A stretch of 6,763 nt of DNA from Victivallaceae bacterium (GCA_028698975.1 JAQVVK010000116.1:1-6763); one strand, 5' to 3'. Shown: positions 1 to 6,500, counted from the stretch's first letter. Notes: generated by a model from the sequence alone, not told the origin. Numbers and translations: made by a program.

Positions 1-389
1 CTCACCCCGCGACGATGCATTACATCGCTCACGCGTCGGGTCAAGGCGGCATTTTCGGCAAATGGCCGGGCGGATGCGTCGATCATCACGCCGGTGAATC
101 CATTTTCGGCACACGCTTCGCAAAGTCCAAAGCTGGCCACGTGATCGACCATATAAGCGACCGGCACGGTGGCATCGAGCGCGGCCATCTGTGTTGCTCT
201 CGACCAGAATTTCATGCCGCCGCCGACCAGATCCGGCTCGATCGCGGCAAGAATCACCGGCGAATTTTCCTCCTGCGCGGTTTCCACCGCAATACGGATC
301 ATCGCCGGATTTGACACGTCAAACATCGGCACGGCATATTTTGCGGCGCGAGCGTCTTGAAGAATTTCTTTGAGTGAAACCAGAGACAT
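1..389 (-). CDS. Class II aldolase (fructose/tagatose-bisphosphate aldolase family), C-terminus cut by window edge
   Basis: The first 129 codons of a class II (zinc-dependent) aldolase; the gene continues beyond the left edge. Seen: it opens MSLVSLKEILQDARAAKYAV, the usual start of the Fba/GatY/KbaY family, followed by PMFDVSN (residues 21-27) in place of AFNxxN, SPVILAA (43-49), MVDHVASF (80-87) and FTGVMIDASARPFAEN (98-113). D82 and H83 correspond to the family's catalytic Asp and first zinc-ligand His (usually LDH, here VDH). The later zinc and phosphate ligands lie outside the window. Family members cleave ketose (bis)phosphates to DHAP and an aldehyde in the cytoplasm. The ATG at 389 lies 6 nt after the stop of the isomerase gene. 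The G-run in that gene's last codons (399-403) can serve as the ribosome binding site, so the two are probably cotranscribed and translationally coupled. The substrate cannot be assigned from this half. Family call is firm, substrate unknown. Confidence 0.9.
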   Translation of the reverse strand, partial: MSLVSLKEILQDARAAKYAVPMFDVSNPAMIRIAVETAQEENSPVILAAIEPDLVGGGMKFWSRATQMAALDATVPVAYMVDHVASFGLCEACAENGFTGVMIDASARPFAENAALTRRVSDVMHRRGV

Positions 390-395
390 AATTTT

Positions 396-1430
396 TTACC
401 CCCGCAGCATACGGTCGATGATATACCAGTTGAGTTCCTCATAATCACGTTCGGCGACAAGTTTTTCGATCTCGGCGTCGTCGAGCGAACGGGATATTTC
501 CAACAACCGCATAAAAATCTTTCGGCTGTATTCGAGGTGTTTTAGATCGGCCCCCGCTTTTTGAGTCCGCATTACTTTGACATCAAGGCCGACCCATTCG
601 CCGTTGCAGCCGAAGCCGTGGCGGTCGAGCACCCGCACCTGATTGAGAGCGCGACGAAGATCAACCGCACCGAAAGTCTGATCCTGATCGAACTTGAGAC
701 TGTTCTGGTCGTTGAGGTGAACACTCCACAACTTTTTGTGCGCCAGAGCGAAGCCCATTTCATCGGAGGGCGACAGATTGGCCAGAAGCGCGTGCGCGGT
801 CTCAATAAGACAGCCGACCCGCTCCGGAGCATTGGTCATCAACCCCATGGCAATGGCGTGGCCGATTGTCGGTATATAGGTGTGATCCATCGGTTCGTTG
901 GGTTTGGCTTCGATCATGACGCGAATATCCTTGTCATAATCAAGCATGGTCTGCAAAGTTTCCGCAATCCTTTCGGTGGCGAGCACCGGGTCTTTTGCTT
1001 CGCGGATATAGGTGCCTTCGCGAGCCAGCCACAGCACAATATTACGGGTGCCGAGCGCACGGGCAATGTCTATCGTGCGCATGGTGCGGTCGAGAGCAAG
1101 ACGACGATCCGCCGCCGAATTGCTGGTGTAACCGCCGTCGACGGTGTAATCGGCCATCCACATACGCGGAGCGACAAACTCGGAGACAAGACCATTTTCG
1201 GTCAGCACAGCGCGCAATTTCTCGGCCTCGGAAATGATCTGGGCTGGAGTAAGTTCGGCCATATTGGGAACGGCATCGTCGTCATGAAACTGCACGCCGT
1301 CGAAACCGAGCTTCTTGTAGGAGGCGAGCTTTTGCATAAACGGAATGGTGCGGCGAACGGCGGGGCCAAACGGGTCGGCTCCCTCGTGAATGTTCCACGG
1401 GCCGAATGAAAAACGAAATTTACCTTGCAT
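396..1430 (-). CDS. Xylose-isomerase-like TIM-barrel sugar isomerase, divergent metal site
   Basis: A 344-residue cytoplasmic TIM-barrel protein that resembles the short (actinobacterial) class of XylA along its length. Seen: FHDDD (48-52), matching XylA catalytic His54/Asp57; DGGYTSN (98-104); W134 within VLWLAREG; E174 and K176 in IEAKPNEP (XylA Glu181/Lys183); E210 and H213 (Glu217/His220); KFDQD with D248/D250 (Asp255/Asp257); LDVKVMRT with D283 (Asp287). The one clear departure is HLNDQN at 238-243, where XylA has DLNGQN: metal ligand Asp245 is replaced by H238. The protein is some 40 residues shorter than typical XylA, and the C-terminal tail is reduced. Start: ATG at 1430 preceded by AAGGAG at good spacing. 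It heads an operon with the aldolase and diverges from an AraC regulator, which fits an inducible aldose-ketose isomerase. Substrate is unknown; xylose is possible but not favoured given the aldolase partner. Family call is strong, exact reaction inferred. Confidence 0.88.
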   Translation of the reverse strand: MQGKFRFSFGPWNIHEGADPFGPAVRRTIPFMQKLASYKKLGFDGVQFHDDDAVPNMAELTPAQIISEAEKLRAVLTENGLVSEFVAPRMWMADYTVDGGYTSNSAADRRLALDRTMRTIDIARALGTRNIVLWLAREGTYIREAKDPVLATERIAETLQTMLDYDKDIRVMIEAKPNEPMDHTYIPTIGHAIAMGLMTNAPERVGCLIETAHALLANLSPSDEMGFALAHKKLWSVHLNDQNSLKFDQDQTFGAVDLRRALNQVRVLDRHGFGCNGEWVGLDVKVMRTQKAGADLKHLEYSRKIFMRLLEISRSLDDAEIEKLVAERDYEELNWYIIDRMLRG

Positions 1431-1437
1431 GAGAATT

Positions 1438-1443
1438 CTCCTT
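1438..1443 (-). promoter_or_regulatory. Ribosome binding site of the isomerase gene
   Basis: AAGGAG on the minus strand, 7 nt before the ATG at 1430. It is the strongest Shine-Dalgarno sequence in the sugar locus and fixes the isomerase start. The spacer overlaps the perfect 10-bp palindrome GAGAATTCTC (1431-1440), which may be chance. Confidence 0.8.
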
Positions 1444-1453
1444 GTTTGCAGCG

Positions 1454-1487
1454 GAATATCCCGCTTTTTCCTATGAATATACCACTT
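1454..1487 (+). promoter_or_regulatory. Two 13-bp direct repeats with 21-bp period, candidate AraC-family operator
   Basis: GAATATCCCGCTT (1454-1466) and GAATATACCACTT (1475-1487) match at 11 of 13 positions, and their starts are exactly 21 bp apart, two turns of the helix. That is the known geometry of tandem AraC half-sites such as araI1-I2. The right-hand repeat ends on the first two bases of the -35 box TTGCAA of the AraC-type gene, the arrangement expected for activation of that promoter. On the other strand each repeat holds a -10-like hexamer (TATATT, GATATT) for the isomerase gene, with no good -35. The left repeat is also inside an imperfect 14-bp palindrome (1451-1464). The repeat is seen directly; its operator role is inferred. 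Confidence 0.55.
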
Positions 1488-1513
1488 GCAAAAAAAGAAA
1501 CCTTGATTATATT
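1486..1513 (+). promoter_or_regulatory. Candidate promoter of the AraC-type regulator gene
   Basis: TTGCAA (1486-1491), a 16-bp spacer and TATATT (1508-1513) place a start site near 1520 and a leader of about 22 nt before the ATG at 1542. An alternative -10, TATTAT at 1510-1515, gives 18-bp spacing. The -35 box touches the right-hand direct repeat, which suggests autoregulation. Confidence 0.5.
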
Positions 1514-1541
1514 ATGAAAAAACAGCATTATCTTACGAATT

Positions 1542-2438
1542 ATGCAAAACAACCTTAAAACCGTGCTTGCCACCCGGCGCGACTTCTTCCGACCGGACGG
1601 AGTACCTATCGCCATGCGCACGATTCACGGCGATACGACTCCGCAGCATGACGGCGACCTTACCGACACTCCGCACGCTCACGATTTCAGCGAGTTGGTA
1701 ATCATCACCGGCGGCAGCGGCCATCAATGGATCGACGGCGAAATACACTCGGTTTCGGCAGGGGACATCTTCCTTATTCAAGGCAACTCCAAACACTATT
1801 TTATAGAGCGCAACCGGATTGACATGTACAATATAATGTTCGACGATCAGTTTTTAAAGGAACATTTGCGCAGTCTGCGTTCTCTCCCCGGTTTTAATGC
1901 GTTTTTTTTATTTGAACCCAGCTACCGTCGAAAACATAAATTCAACAGCCATCTGCACATTTCGCCGGACGAACTCGCGCCGCTCAGCACTATTTTACAC
2001 CGCATGGTTTGCGCCGCACACGGTTCCCGCCCCGGTTTTGACATAGAGCTTTTGGCCAACGTGCTGGAGATCTTCGTATTTATATCGCGAGCATACAGCA
2101 CCATGAAAACCCCTCAGGCGGTTCAGCTGCGACGCTTGGGCGAACTGATTTCCAGACTGGAAAAAGATTACAGCGAGGAGTGGTCTATTGCCCGCATCTC
2201 CCGTTTGACGATGATGGCGCCCAGTACGCTTTTACCGATTTTTAAAAGCATCACCGGTCGATCCCCCATCGACTACCTGCTCCATGTCAGACTGAACCAG
2301 GCGGCTTGGCGACTGACCCAAAGCAATGACAGCGTTTCGCAAATCGCCGCAGACTGCGGCTTTACCGACTCGAATTACTTTTCGCGTCAGTTTAGAAAAG
2401 TCTACCATTGCACACCACGGCAATACCGCGATGCCTGA
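1542..2438 (+). CDS. AraC family transcriptional regulator, RhaR/RhaS-like
   Basis: A 298-residue DNA-binding regulator, the usual size for sugar-responsive AraC proteins. Seen: an N-terminal cupin sensor domain (about 38-110) with HAHDFSELVIITGGSG (45-60) and AGDIFLI (73-79), then LPGFNAFF (115-122). The order resembles E. coli RhaR (HDFCELVIV, then IPGFNA). The C-terminal HTH_18 domain has two helix-turn-helix units: residues 216-240 (IARISRLTMMAPSTL then FKSITG) and 263-292 (SVSQIAADCGFTDSNYFSRQF), the second being the classic AraC signature. It is transcribed divergently from the isomerase-aldolase operon and very likely controls it in response to the pathway's sugar. The ATG at 1542 lacks a clear Shine-Dalgarno sequence. 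ATG 1614 (residue 25) is the next in-frame ATG, but the RhaR-like alignment favours the longer form. The ligand cannot be read from sequence; similarity to RhaR hints at a deoxy or aldohexose sugar. Confidence 0.93.
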   Translation: MQNNLKTVLATRRDFFRPDGVPIAMRTIHGDTTPQHDGDLTDTPHAHDFSELVIITGGSGHQWIDGEIHSVSAGDIFLIQGNSKHYFIERNRIDMYNIMFDDQFLKEHLRSLRSLPGFNAFFLFEPSYRRKHKFNSHLHISPDELAPLSTILHRMVCAAHGSRPGFDIELLANVLEIFVFISRAYSTMKTPQAVQLRRLGELISRLEKDYSEEWSIARISRLTMMAPSTLLPIFKSITGRSPIDYLLHVRLNQAAWRLTQSNDSVSQIAADCGFTDSNYFSRQFRKVYHCTPRQYRDA

Positions 2439-2467
2439 ATGTCGCCCCACATGGTGTGCTGAATTTT

Positions 2468-4903
2468 CTATTTTTCGACGCCAGGCTTCATATCCGCCCA
2501 GTAATTGCGCCAGAACCCGTTAGGCAAAGACGGCTCCATCTGTTTCCCGCCGGACATTAGCATCTGCAAAAAGAATTTGGTCTCGCTTTCGCCGGTGAAG
2601 CGTATCAATCTGGCCAGTAACAGCTTGGCTATTCGAGGATTGTCAATATTCAACGCGCTTTCCTTGCCGTTGGCGTGACGTACTGTAACCTGTGCCGGAT
2701 TTACCGCGACAACCGTTACAAGTTCTTCATCGGGAAGTTCTATCATAAACTTGGCTTTCCTGCCGTCTATGGACTCCACCTTTTCGACGAAGTCCGCCAG
2801 ACGGCCGGTCTCCCGGTCAACCGCCCCGGCAAAGGCGGCAAAACGCGCCGCCTCGCGCTTTTCTCCCGACGTGAGCACGCCCAGCGGCGGCCGGTAGGCG
2901 CGAACCTCTTTTAATGCCTCATTGAGTTTACCGCGTCCGCGACCGGCCAGCACATCGCCAATACCGACGCCGACGGCTCTGTAATATGTGGACAAAATCT
3001 CGCGCATTTCCGCAGTTCGCTCAATATCGCGCTTGCGGGCGGTTTCCGCGTCTTCACGAAGCGCAGCGGCCTGTCTGGCGGCCAACTCCTCCGCCGCTTT
3101 ACGCTCATCGGCGGCCCGGGCGGCGGCCTGTTCCCGCCGCTGACGCTCGGCTTCCTGCGCGGCGCGCCTCTCGGCGATACCGGCTTCATGAAGCTTGCGG
3201 GCAGCCGCACGGGATGGCGCAAAACGCAACTCCTCGTCCGCACGGTTATAAAACACATTGAGCTTCTGCATACGCAACTGCTCCTCGGCGGTACGCGGAG
3301 CATGATAACGGTTTAGAAATTCATCTATGACCAAAAGCAACTCCGCCTTTTTTGCCGGTTCTTTCTGAATGCGTACGATGATCGCGTCGGCTTCGTTAAT
3401 GAACCCGGGGCGGGGCAATATCGAGGGCGGAAGCGCGGGGCGAGGTCGCTTCCCGTCATTGAACGGACGCGAGGGCCGGGTCTCGTCCGGGGTGCGGTTC
3501 ACCCAAGCCAACACCTGATCGCCAAATGGTTTAAGTGATTGAGGCATACGCCCGGCACGAGCGACAAAATAGGTCACGACAAGAAGCGTGACCGCGATGA
3601 TTACCACCGCCGCCACCGCTGACCCTGCTATGATCAATGGCTTGCGGGGTATGGCAAAGCGACGCGCCGGAGGCTCGACCACCTCGGCGGTCTCCTCGGC
3701 GGCGGGAGCCGCAAATTCCGGCCTCGGAGGAGGCGACGTCACCGGCACCGCCGGCGGTATAGCCTGAGAATCCACGGTCTCCCGGGTCGGCTCGGTCGCC
3801 GGTAACGGTTTGGCCATGGGCGGCGGCGGCGCGACCTGTTTTACCGGTGGCTTCACCGCGGCGGCGGCTTTTGGCGGCATTTTAGGAGCCGCCGGCCGTA
3901 TCTTGGGCGCGTGGGCTTTAAGATTCAACTTCGGCACCGCAACTGCGGCAACCGTCGAAACCGCCGGGCGATAGTTACGGAGAAAGACATCCAAAGCCTT
4001 GACCAGCGTGCCCGCGTCCTGATAACGATCCTCCGGATAACGCGCCATCATCTTTACAATAATGGCATTGAGTTCATCCGGCAAATCAGACACAAAATTC
4101 TTGGGCGGTATCAGCTTGCCCTCGACGTGCATTTTGGCTATCTCGTCGCCGGTATCGGCCACATAGGGAAAACGACCGGTAACAAACTGAAAAAATGTCG
4201 CACCCAAACTGTAAATATCACTGCGAACATCTGTCGGCACCCCGGTAAGCTGCTCCGGACTGATGTACTGGGGCGTTCCGAGCACCTCGTCACCGGATTC
4301 GTCTTCGCGGTCGGCACCCGTTTTGGCCAGACCGAGGTCGGCCAGCTTGGCAAATCCGTTGACGTCAAGCATGATGTTATCAGGCTTAATATCCTGATGC
4401 ACCAGTTTCTGCTCGCGCCACGCGGCGTCAAGTGCTCCGGCAATGTCCCGAATTATCTTGGCCGCCTCGGCAAAATCAAGGCGTTCGCGTTTCTTTAATA
4501 TCTGTTTGAGGGTCTCGCCGCGAATATACTCCATGGCAAAATAGACGGTGCCGTCTTCCTCGCCAACCGCATAAGCCTGTACGATGTTGGGGTGACTGAT
4601 CTTGGCCGCCGCCCGCGCCTCGCGAAACAGACTTTCAACATATTCGCGGTCATTGATGAACTTATCCTGCAACACCTTGAGCGCAACCGGGCGATCCAGC
4701 GAAAGTTGACGAGCCAGAAACACTTCCCCCATGCCGCCTTTGCTGATCGACCGCTCGATCAGAAAATCCCCGATCACCGCGCCGGGAGAAGTCTTACTCT
4801 CCGGCACCGGTATTTCGGCTCCGCACTTCGGACAATGGGCCACGGCGCCAGCCTCCGGCCCCGGCTCAAATACGAACTCGCATTTTTCGCAATAAATTTT
4901 CAT
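2468..4903 (-). CDS. Membrane-anchored Hanks-type Ser/Thr protein kinase with N-terminal zinc ribbon and C-terminal coiled coil
   Basis: An 811-residue protein. Domains: a zinc ribbon with two CxxC pairs (C5/C8, C24/C27); a PknB-like kinase domain (about 45-311); a Pro/Ala-rich linker (about 312-418); one transmembrane helix (about 423-448, IIAGSAVAAVVIIAVTLLVV); and an extracytoplasmic part of about 360 residues with an Ala/Glu/Arg-rich coiled coil (about 563-636) and a beta-rich stretch (about 710-755). Catalytic residues are present: K76 in VALKVL, E95, HQDIKPDN (D171, K173, N176), DLG (189-191), GTPQYISPEQ (209-218) and SDIYSLG (228-234). Departures: the glycine loop reads SKGGMG, so its first Gly is Ser54, and HQD replaces HRD, making it a non-RD kinase. 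It should phosphorylate cytosolic proteins in response to an envelope or periplasmic cue; substrate and ligand are unknown. The ATG at 4903 has AGGG 6 nt upstream. It follows the acyltransferase gene by 27 bp with no evident promoter of its own, and it converges on the AraC gene. Confidence 0.94.
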   Translation of the reverse strand: MKIYCEKCEFVFEPGPEAGAVAHCPKCGAEIPVPESKTSPGAVIGDFLIERSISKGGMGEVFLARQLSLDRPVALKVLQDKFINDREYVESLFREARAAAKISHPNIVQAYAVGEEDGTVYFAMEYIRGETLKQILKKRERLDFAEAAKIIRDIAGALDAAWREQKLVHQDIKPDNIMLDVNGFAKLADLGLAKTGADREDESGDEVLGTPQYISPEQLTGVPTDVRSDIYSLGATFFQFVTGRFPYVADTGDEIAKMHVEGKLIPPKNFVSDLPDELNAIIVKMMARYPEDRYQDAGTLVKALDVFLRNYRPAVSTVAAVAVPKLNLKAHAPKIRPAAPKMPPKAAAAVKPPVKQVAPPPPMAKPLPATEPTRETVDSQAIPPAVPVTSPPPRPEFAAPAAEETAEVVEPPARRFAIPRKPLIIAGSAVAAVVIIAVTLLVVTYFVARAGRMPQSLKPFGDQVLAWVNRTPDETRPSRPFNDGKRPRPALPPSILPRPGFINEADAIIVRIQKEPAKKAELLLVIDEFLNRYHAPRTAEEQLRMQKLNVFYNRADEELRFAPSRAAARKLHEAGIAERRAAQEAERQRREQAAARAADERKAAEELAARQAAALREDAETARKRDIERTAEMREILSTYYRAVGVGIGDVLAGRGRGKLNEALKEVRAYRPPLGVLTSGEKREAARFAAFAGAVDRETGRLADFVEKVESIDGRKAKFMIELPDEELVTVVAVNPAQVTVRHANGKESALNIDNPRIAKLLLARLIRFTGESETKFFLQMLMSGGKQMEPSLPNGFWRNYWADMKPGVEK

Positions 4904-4930
4904 TAAACGCCCTGTTGTTGCCGTTGCAGC

Positions 4931-5803
4931 TTACTTGGAGTGGGAAACCACTTCACCCGGCAGCGTCGAGCTGCCGGCCGAAAGACTGCGTCCCGGATAA
5001 ATCGATGTATGAATACCGGTGTGCACGTTTTCGCCGATGATCGCGCCGAACTTGCGGCGGTTGGTATCGACCAAAGCTCCACCGGTGAAAAAACGGTGAT
5101 TTGCTCCGTCATGGCGCAGATTGGATATAACCGTACCCGCGCCGAAATTCACGCCCGAACAGATCACCGAGTCGCCCGCATAACTCAAGTGCCCCACCGA
5201 AACTTTGTCCTGCAAAACCGAGTTTTTGATCTCGACCGCCTGCCCGACATGGCAGCGGTCGCCAATAGAGGTGTTGCCGCGAATATAACAATTGGGGCCG
5301 ATCTTGCAATCCTCGCCGATGACCACATTGCCCTCGATGTAAACGCCCGGCAGGATGACGCTACCGCGCCCCAGCCATACAAAGCCATCGAGAGTGGCCC
5401 CGTTGCGCACCGTACCCAACAACTCGTTGGAATCGATCGCCGCAACCAGTTTTTCGTTGAGAGCTATGATATCCCACGGGTAGCGCAAACGCACGCTTTC
5501 CCCGTCAAGCGGCACACTCACCGCCTTGCCCGGTTTCGCGCCGGGAGCCGACATACGCACCAAAATCGCACCGTCGCCGGGGTCGCGCACCTCCACCTTG
5601 TCACCGGCGGAAAGCATGGTGTCCAAGAGAAGCGCGGAAGGCAGAAAATCGTCACGCACCTGTATATCCATTTTTTCGGCGAGTTCGCCAAAGGCATCGA
5701 CGATCATATCACCGAATTTCATACCGGCGATCTTGAGCGACCCGGCGGGAGCCGTGACCGGAGCAAGTCCGGGGCATTTTTCCGAAAGCAGCGTTAAAGC
5801 CAT
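4931..5803 (-). CDS. Stand-alone left-handed beta-helix acyltransferase, GlmU C-terminal-like (probable amino-sugar-1-phosphate N-acetyltransferase)
   Basis: A 290-residue protein. Residues 1-105 form an N-terminal region with no motif I recognise. RYPWDIIALNEKL (107-119) follows, a PWD motif also seen just before the beta-helix in archaeal and Bacteroidetes-type GlmU-like bifunctional proteins. Residues 134-283 are hexapeptide repeats of a left-handed beta-helix. GHLSYAGDS (204-212) and VNFGAGT (218-224) match the acetyltransferase site of GlmU. By alignment from memory R175, K193, H205, Y208 and N219 match E. coli Arg333, Lys351, His363, Tyr366 and Asn377, while Lys392 is H236 here. It has no nucleotidyltransferase domain. 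Likely role: acetyl-CoA-dependent acetylation of glucosamine-1-phosphate or a related sugar in the cytoplasm, feeding cell-envelope precursors. Start: ATG 5803 has GGAG 6 nt upstream. ATG 5809 abuts the GGAG, and a longer frame to 5932 would run back into coaB, so both were rejected. It has its own promoter upstream and the kinase gene downstream. Confidence 0.85.
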   Translation of the reverse strand: MALTLLSEKCPGLAPVTAPAGSLKIAGMKFGDMIVDAFGELAEKMDIQVRDDFLPSALLLDTMLSAGDKVEVRDPGDGAILVRMSAPGAKPGKAVSVPLDGESVRLRYPWDIIALNEKLVAAIDSNELLGTVRNGATLDGFVWLGRGSVILPGVYIEGNVVIGEDCKIGPNCYIRGNTSIGDRCHVGQAVEIKNSVLQDKVSVGHLSYAGDSVICSGVNFGAGTVISNLRHDGANHRFFTGGALVDTNRRKFGAIIGENVHTGIHTSIYPGRSLSAGSSTLPGEVVSHSK

Positions 5804-5809
5804 TTTCAT

Positions 5810-5813
5810 CTCC
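5810..5813 (-). promoter_or_regulatory. Ribosome binding site deciding the acyltransferase start
   Basis: GGAG on the minus strand. It touches the ATG at 5809 (spacing 0) but lies 6 nt before the ATG at 5803, so the second start is favoured. The two would differ by only two residues (MK). Confidence 0.65.
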
Positions 5814-5843
5814 GTAAAATTTTTTGAAACCTTATCCCGATAT

Positions 5844-5871
5844 ATAATAGCATATACAAATGATTTTTCAA
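5844..5871 (-). promoter_or_regulatory. Promoter of the acyltransferase-kinase unit, overlapping the coaB stop
   Basis: On the minus strand, TTGAAA (5866-5871), a 16-bp spacer and TATTAT (5844-5849), preceded by TGC, which makes an extended -10. The -35 box includes the TGA stop codon of coaB. The predicted start is near 5837, leaving a leader of about 33 nt. The 64-bp gap is strongly AT-rich. Confidence 0.6.
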
Positions 5872-6500
5872 TCACGGGGAAGCACGGTTTGCAGCAATTT
5901 TTCGGCCAACTCGCGTTTTGAACCAAATCCAAGCTCGACTTTGCGTCCGCCGCGGCCTAAAAGCGTGATGGCATTGTTGTCGGAACCAAAACCGATTTCG
6001 CGGCGGCTTACGTCGTTGGCGGCGATCCAGTCCAGATTTTTCCGTTCAAGTTTCCCGGCCGCGTTGGCCAGGAGATCGTCGGTTTCAGCGGCAAAGCCCA
6101 CCAGCACCTGCCCCGGGTGCCTTGATTGCCCCAGCGAGGCAAGAATATCCTCGGTGCGCTCCAGCTCCAGCACCCAGTTGCCCTCGCGCTTTTTGAACTT
6201 TCCCGGCATCACGGTTTTTGGGCGATAATCGGCCACCGCCGCCGCCATTATCACAAGCCGGGCATCGACCGCCTCGCGGCGAACTGCCTCCGCCATTTCA
6301 GCGGCGGATTCAACCGCAATAAACTCCACCCCGGCCGGAGCGGCCAGCGCGGTCGGCGCCGAGATCAGCACCACCCGCCGCCCGGGGGCTGCGGCGGCTT
6401 CGGCGATGGCATACCCCATTTTGCCGGTCGAACGGTTGGTGATAAAACGCACCGCGTCGATCTTTTCCCGGGTGCCTCCGGCGGTAATCACAATTTTCAT
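5868..6500 (-). CDS. coaB: Phosphopantothenate-cysteine ligase, CoaB domain only
   Basis: A 210-residue stand-alone CoaB. It joins 4'-phosphopantothenate to cysteine with nucleotide activation (CTP in most bacteria), the second of five steps from pantothenate to CoA, in the cytoplasm. Seen: the N-terminal Rossmann-like start KIVITAGGTREKIDAVRFI (2-20), TNRSTGKMGYA (21-31), VESAAEM (63-69), MAAAVADYRP (85-94), the lysine motif KFKK (101-104), VGFAAET (134-140), KNLDWIAANDV (154-164) and FGSDNNAITLL (171-181). These are the conserved CoaB blocks in their usual order. In most bacteria CoaB is the C-terminal half of a fused CoaBC of about 400 residues. Here the flavin-dependent decarboxylase (CoaC) half is absent, and the 160 bp upstream is a promoter region and not a lost domain. 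Start: ATG 6500 has GGAG (6511-6514) 10 nt upstream; a TTG at 6503 would give 7-nt spacing and one more residue. Function is confident. Confidence 0.94.
   Translation of the reverse strand: MKIVITAGGTREKIDAVRFITNRSTGKMGYAIAEAAAAPGRRVVLISAPTALAAPAGVEFIAVESAAEMAEAVRREAVDARLVIMAAAVADYRPKTVMPGKFKKREGNWVLELERTEDILASLGQSRHPGQVLVGFAAETDDLLANAAGKLERKNLDWIAANDVSRREIGFGSDNNAITLLGRGGRKVELGFGSKRELAEKLLQTVLPRD

Noticed and set aside
561..1409. A 282-codon open frame on the plus strand antisense to the isomerase
   Set aside because: It lies wholly opposite a gene with conserved catalytic motifs, has no ribosome binding site and its translation resembles no family. It is a by-product of codon bias.
1431..1440. 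Perfect palindrome GAGAATTCTC between the ribosome binding site and start of the isomerase gene
   Set aside because: It is short, partly made of the GGAG site itself, and has no second copy; chance is the simplest explanation.
2439..2467. Possible bidirectional terminator between the convergent AraC and kinase genes
   Set aside because: The only hairpin is CACA-TGG-TGTG with a 4-bp stem (2448-2458), too weak to call, although T-rich sequence follows it.
3911..4498. A 195-codon plus-strand frame opposite the kinase domain
   Set aside because: Antisense to conserved kinase motifs; its translation shows no recognisable domain.
4940..5797. A 285-codon plus-strand frame antisense to the beta-helix acyltransferase
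   Set aside because: It mirrors the coding frame of a clear hexapeptide-repeat protein, with no domain or start signal of its own.
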